Below are positions 4,725-6,161 of a stretch of DNA of 6,161 bases, in pieces (position 1 is the first letter of the stretch; the number at the start of each line of letters is the position of its first letter). The notes beneath the pieces were generated by a model that ran no database searches, was not told the origin of the DNA, and worked only from the letters and a program-made list of their open reading frames with translations. The translations under genes and the position numbers were made by a program. This DNA comes from Candidatus Methanoplasma sp. (GTDB lineage: Archaea; Thermoplasmatota; Thermoplasmata; Methanomassiliicoccales; Methanomethylophilaceae): positions 1 through 6,161 of the forward strand of contig JAIRQG010000040.1 in assembly GCA_031256615.1 (NCBI GenBank), given 5' to 3'.

Positions 4725-4727
4725 AAC

Positions 4728-6161
4728 ATGACCACAGAAAAATCGGAAGAACGGTTCCCTCCGCCAGAGGGATACCGCAGGAACGCAGCCATCAAAAGCA
4801 TGGACGAGTACAACAAAATATATAGTGAATCTGTAAAAGATCCCATCGCATATTGGACAAAGCAGGCTGATAGTTTAGATTGGTTCTCCAAGGATTGGAA
4901 AGAAGCTTTCACATGGGATAAATCAGAAAATCAGTTCACATGGTTCAAGGGCGGTAAGCTCAACATTTCATACAACTGCATCGACAGACATGTGAAGAAC
5001 GGCAAAAAGAACACTGCGGCGATAATCTTCCAAGGCGAGGACGACAATGATGTCAGAGTATACACGTACGGTCTCCTGTTGAACGAAGTGGAAAAGTTCG
5101 CTAACGTACTGAAAAGCAAGGGCGTTAAGAAAGGCGACAGGGTCGCTGTGTTTCTGCCGATGATACCGGAACTTCCTATAACGCTGCTCGCATGCGCCAG
5201 AATAGGTGCGGTGCACAGTGTCATATTCGCAGGACTGGGCATCGATTCCGTTTACAACCGTGTAGTAGACTGCACACCGAAAGTGATGGTCACGTCCGAC
5301 GGAAGCTACCGCGGAGGAAAGACGATCGACATGAAGGGTAAGGTCAACGAGTTCCTCCAGAGGGAGTCCACCGTTGAACAGGTCATAGTCGTCAAGCGCA
5401 CGGGCGCGGACGTGATAATGAAAGAAGGAAGGGACGTATGGTGGCATGATGAGATGGCGAAAGCGCCTATCAGGTGCGAGCCGGAAGTGATGGATGCCGA
5501 AGATCCGTTGTTCCTTCTGTATACAAGCGGCACCACAGGAAAGCCTAAAGGGCTGGTGCACACCACCGGAGGATACGGAGTGGGAGCACATTCATCGTTC
5601 AGGCTGGTGTTCAACTATCAGCCGGGGCAGGTATACTGGTGCACTGCCGATATCGGGTGGATCACCGGGCACACATACATCGTGTACGGCCCGCTGTCCT
5701 TAGGCGCAACAGTACTGATGTTCGAAGGCGTTCCCGGTTATCCGAAAGACGATAGGTTCTGGCAGGTTGCCGAGAAGTGGAAGGTGGACATATTCTACTC
5801 CGCTCCGACAGCCATCAGGATGATAAGGAAGACCGGCGACGAATGGATAAAGAAACATGATCTGTCATCCCTCAAGGCGATCGGCAGCGTCGGTGAGCCT
5901 ATAGATGCGGATGTTTGGAAGTGGGAGCACCGCGTAATAGGCGGAGGCAGATGTCCCATCGCTGACACATGGTGGCAGACCGAGACGGGAAGCATACTCA
6001 TATCTCCGATGACGGGTGCCTTCGACCTCAAGCCCGGATCGGCCATGAGGCCGCTGCCCGGAGTAGAGGCCGCAGTATACGGGGAAGACAAGAAGCAATG
6101 TGGCGTAGACGAAAGCGGGAATCTCTATATCACAAAGCCGGTCCCTTCGTTCGCAAGGACG
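4728..6161 (+). CDS. acs: Acetyl-CoA synthetase, AMP-forming (3'-partial)
   Basis: The frame opens at ATG 4728 and stays open for 478 codons to the window edge; full-length Acs is about 650, so the C-terminal domain with the catalytic hinge and lysine is outside. It converts acetate, ATP and CoA to acetyl-CoA, AMP and pyrophosphate in the cytoplasm. The N-terminal Acs-type region (YSESVKDPIAYW, residues 32-43, then LDWF) precedes the AMP-binding core. Core motifs are the ATP-binding loop YTSGTTGKPKG (265-275), ADIGWITGH (307-315), YSAPTAIR (357-364), GSVGEPI (386-392) and DTWWQTETG (413-421). The tryptophan pair in the last motif includes the one that limits the acyl pocket to acetate in characterised Acs enzymes, so acetate is the probable substrate rather than propionate or longer acids. 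It has its own promoter, leader palindrome and Shine-Dalgarno. In acetate-requiring methanogens the enzyme serves carbon assimilation; that role is inferred. Confidence 0.97.
   Translation, partial: MTTEKSEERFPPPEGYRRNAAIKSMDEYNKIYSESVKDPIAYWTKQADSLDWFSKDWKEAFTWDKSENQFTWFKGGKLNISYNCIDRHVKNGKKNTAAIIFQGEDDNDVRVYTYGLLLNEVEKFANVLKSKGVKKGDRVAVFLPMIPELPITLLACARIGAVHSVIFAGLGIDSVYNRVVDCTPKVMVTSDGSYRGGKTIDMKGKVNEFLQRESTVEQVIVVKRTGADVIMKEGRDVWWHDEMAKAPIRCEPEVMDAEDPLFLLYTSGTTGKPKGLVHTTGGYGVGAHSSFRLVFNYQPGQVYWCTADIGWITGHTYIVYGPLSLGATVLMFEGVPGYPKDDRFWQVAEKWKVDIFYSAPTAIRMIRKTGDEWIKKHDLSSLKAIGSVGEPIDADVWKWEHRVIGGGRCPIADTWWQTETGSILISPMTGAFDLKPGSAMRPLPGVEAAVYGEDKKQCGVDESGNLYITKPVPSFART

Noticed and set aside
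4931..6098. Several - strand frames opposite acs
   Set aside because: They are antisense frames of a strongly conserved enzyme gene and show no motif of their own.

Overview
The window reads as archaeal chromosome. Evidence seen directly: codon use leans heavily on ATA (Ile) and AGA/AGG (Arg), starts carry short GGAG/GGGAG-type Shine-Dalgarno sequences, upstream regions hold TATA-like boxes rather than bacterial -35/-10 pairs, and the leftmost gene is a long tandem-repeat surface protein with one C-terminal membrane anchor. Together with a complete-looking acetyl-CoA synthetase start, this fits a Thermoplasmata-type methanogen such as Methanomassiliicoccales/Methanomethylophilaceae. That placement is inference (about 0.6); no marker gene proves it.

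Layout. (1) Positions 1-2459, + strand: 3' part of a large surface protein gene. It has five near-identical 282-bp repeats (one with a 33-bp insertion), a degenerate sixth, two more InlB-like beta domains, one transmembrane helix and a 75-residue basic cytoplasmic tail. Its N-terminus lies outside the window. (2) Positions 2480-2503: a GC-rich palindrome, probably a terminator, between convergent genes. (3) Positions 2690-3070, - strand: a small carboxymuconolactone decarboxylase/AhpD-family protein lacking one of the usual redox cysteines. (4) Positions 3205-3882, + strand: a SprT-like zinc metallopeptidase (HELCH plus a downstream His), divergent from (3) and followed by a hairpin/T-tract terminator. 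(5) Positions 3883-4727: an 845-bp gap with no convincing protein gene but unusually dense in inverted repeats. It holds two GC-rich islands that can fold into nested helices (about 3996-4187 and 4268-4379; candidate non-coding RNAs), a 14-bp perfect inverted repeat spanning 70 bp, a 24-bp dyad with helically phased CAAATAT copies, and a 17-bp palindrome near the inferred start of transcription of the next gene. (6) Positions 4728-6161, + strand: acs, AMP-forming acetyl-CoA synthetase, open to the window end (478 codons of about 650).

How it works together: the protein genes do not form one operon. Two are + strand singletons separated by terminators and one is on the opposite strand. The most likely biological link is between acs (acetate activation to acetyl-CoA, used for carbon assimilation in acetate-requiring methanogens) and the symmetric elements upstream of it, which look like a regulatory region. 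The two candidate structured RNAs in the same gap match no family I can recognise and are the best place to look for something undescribed.
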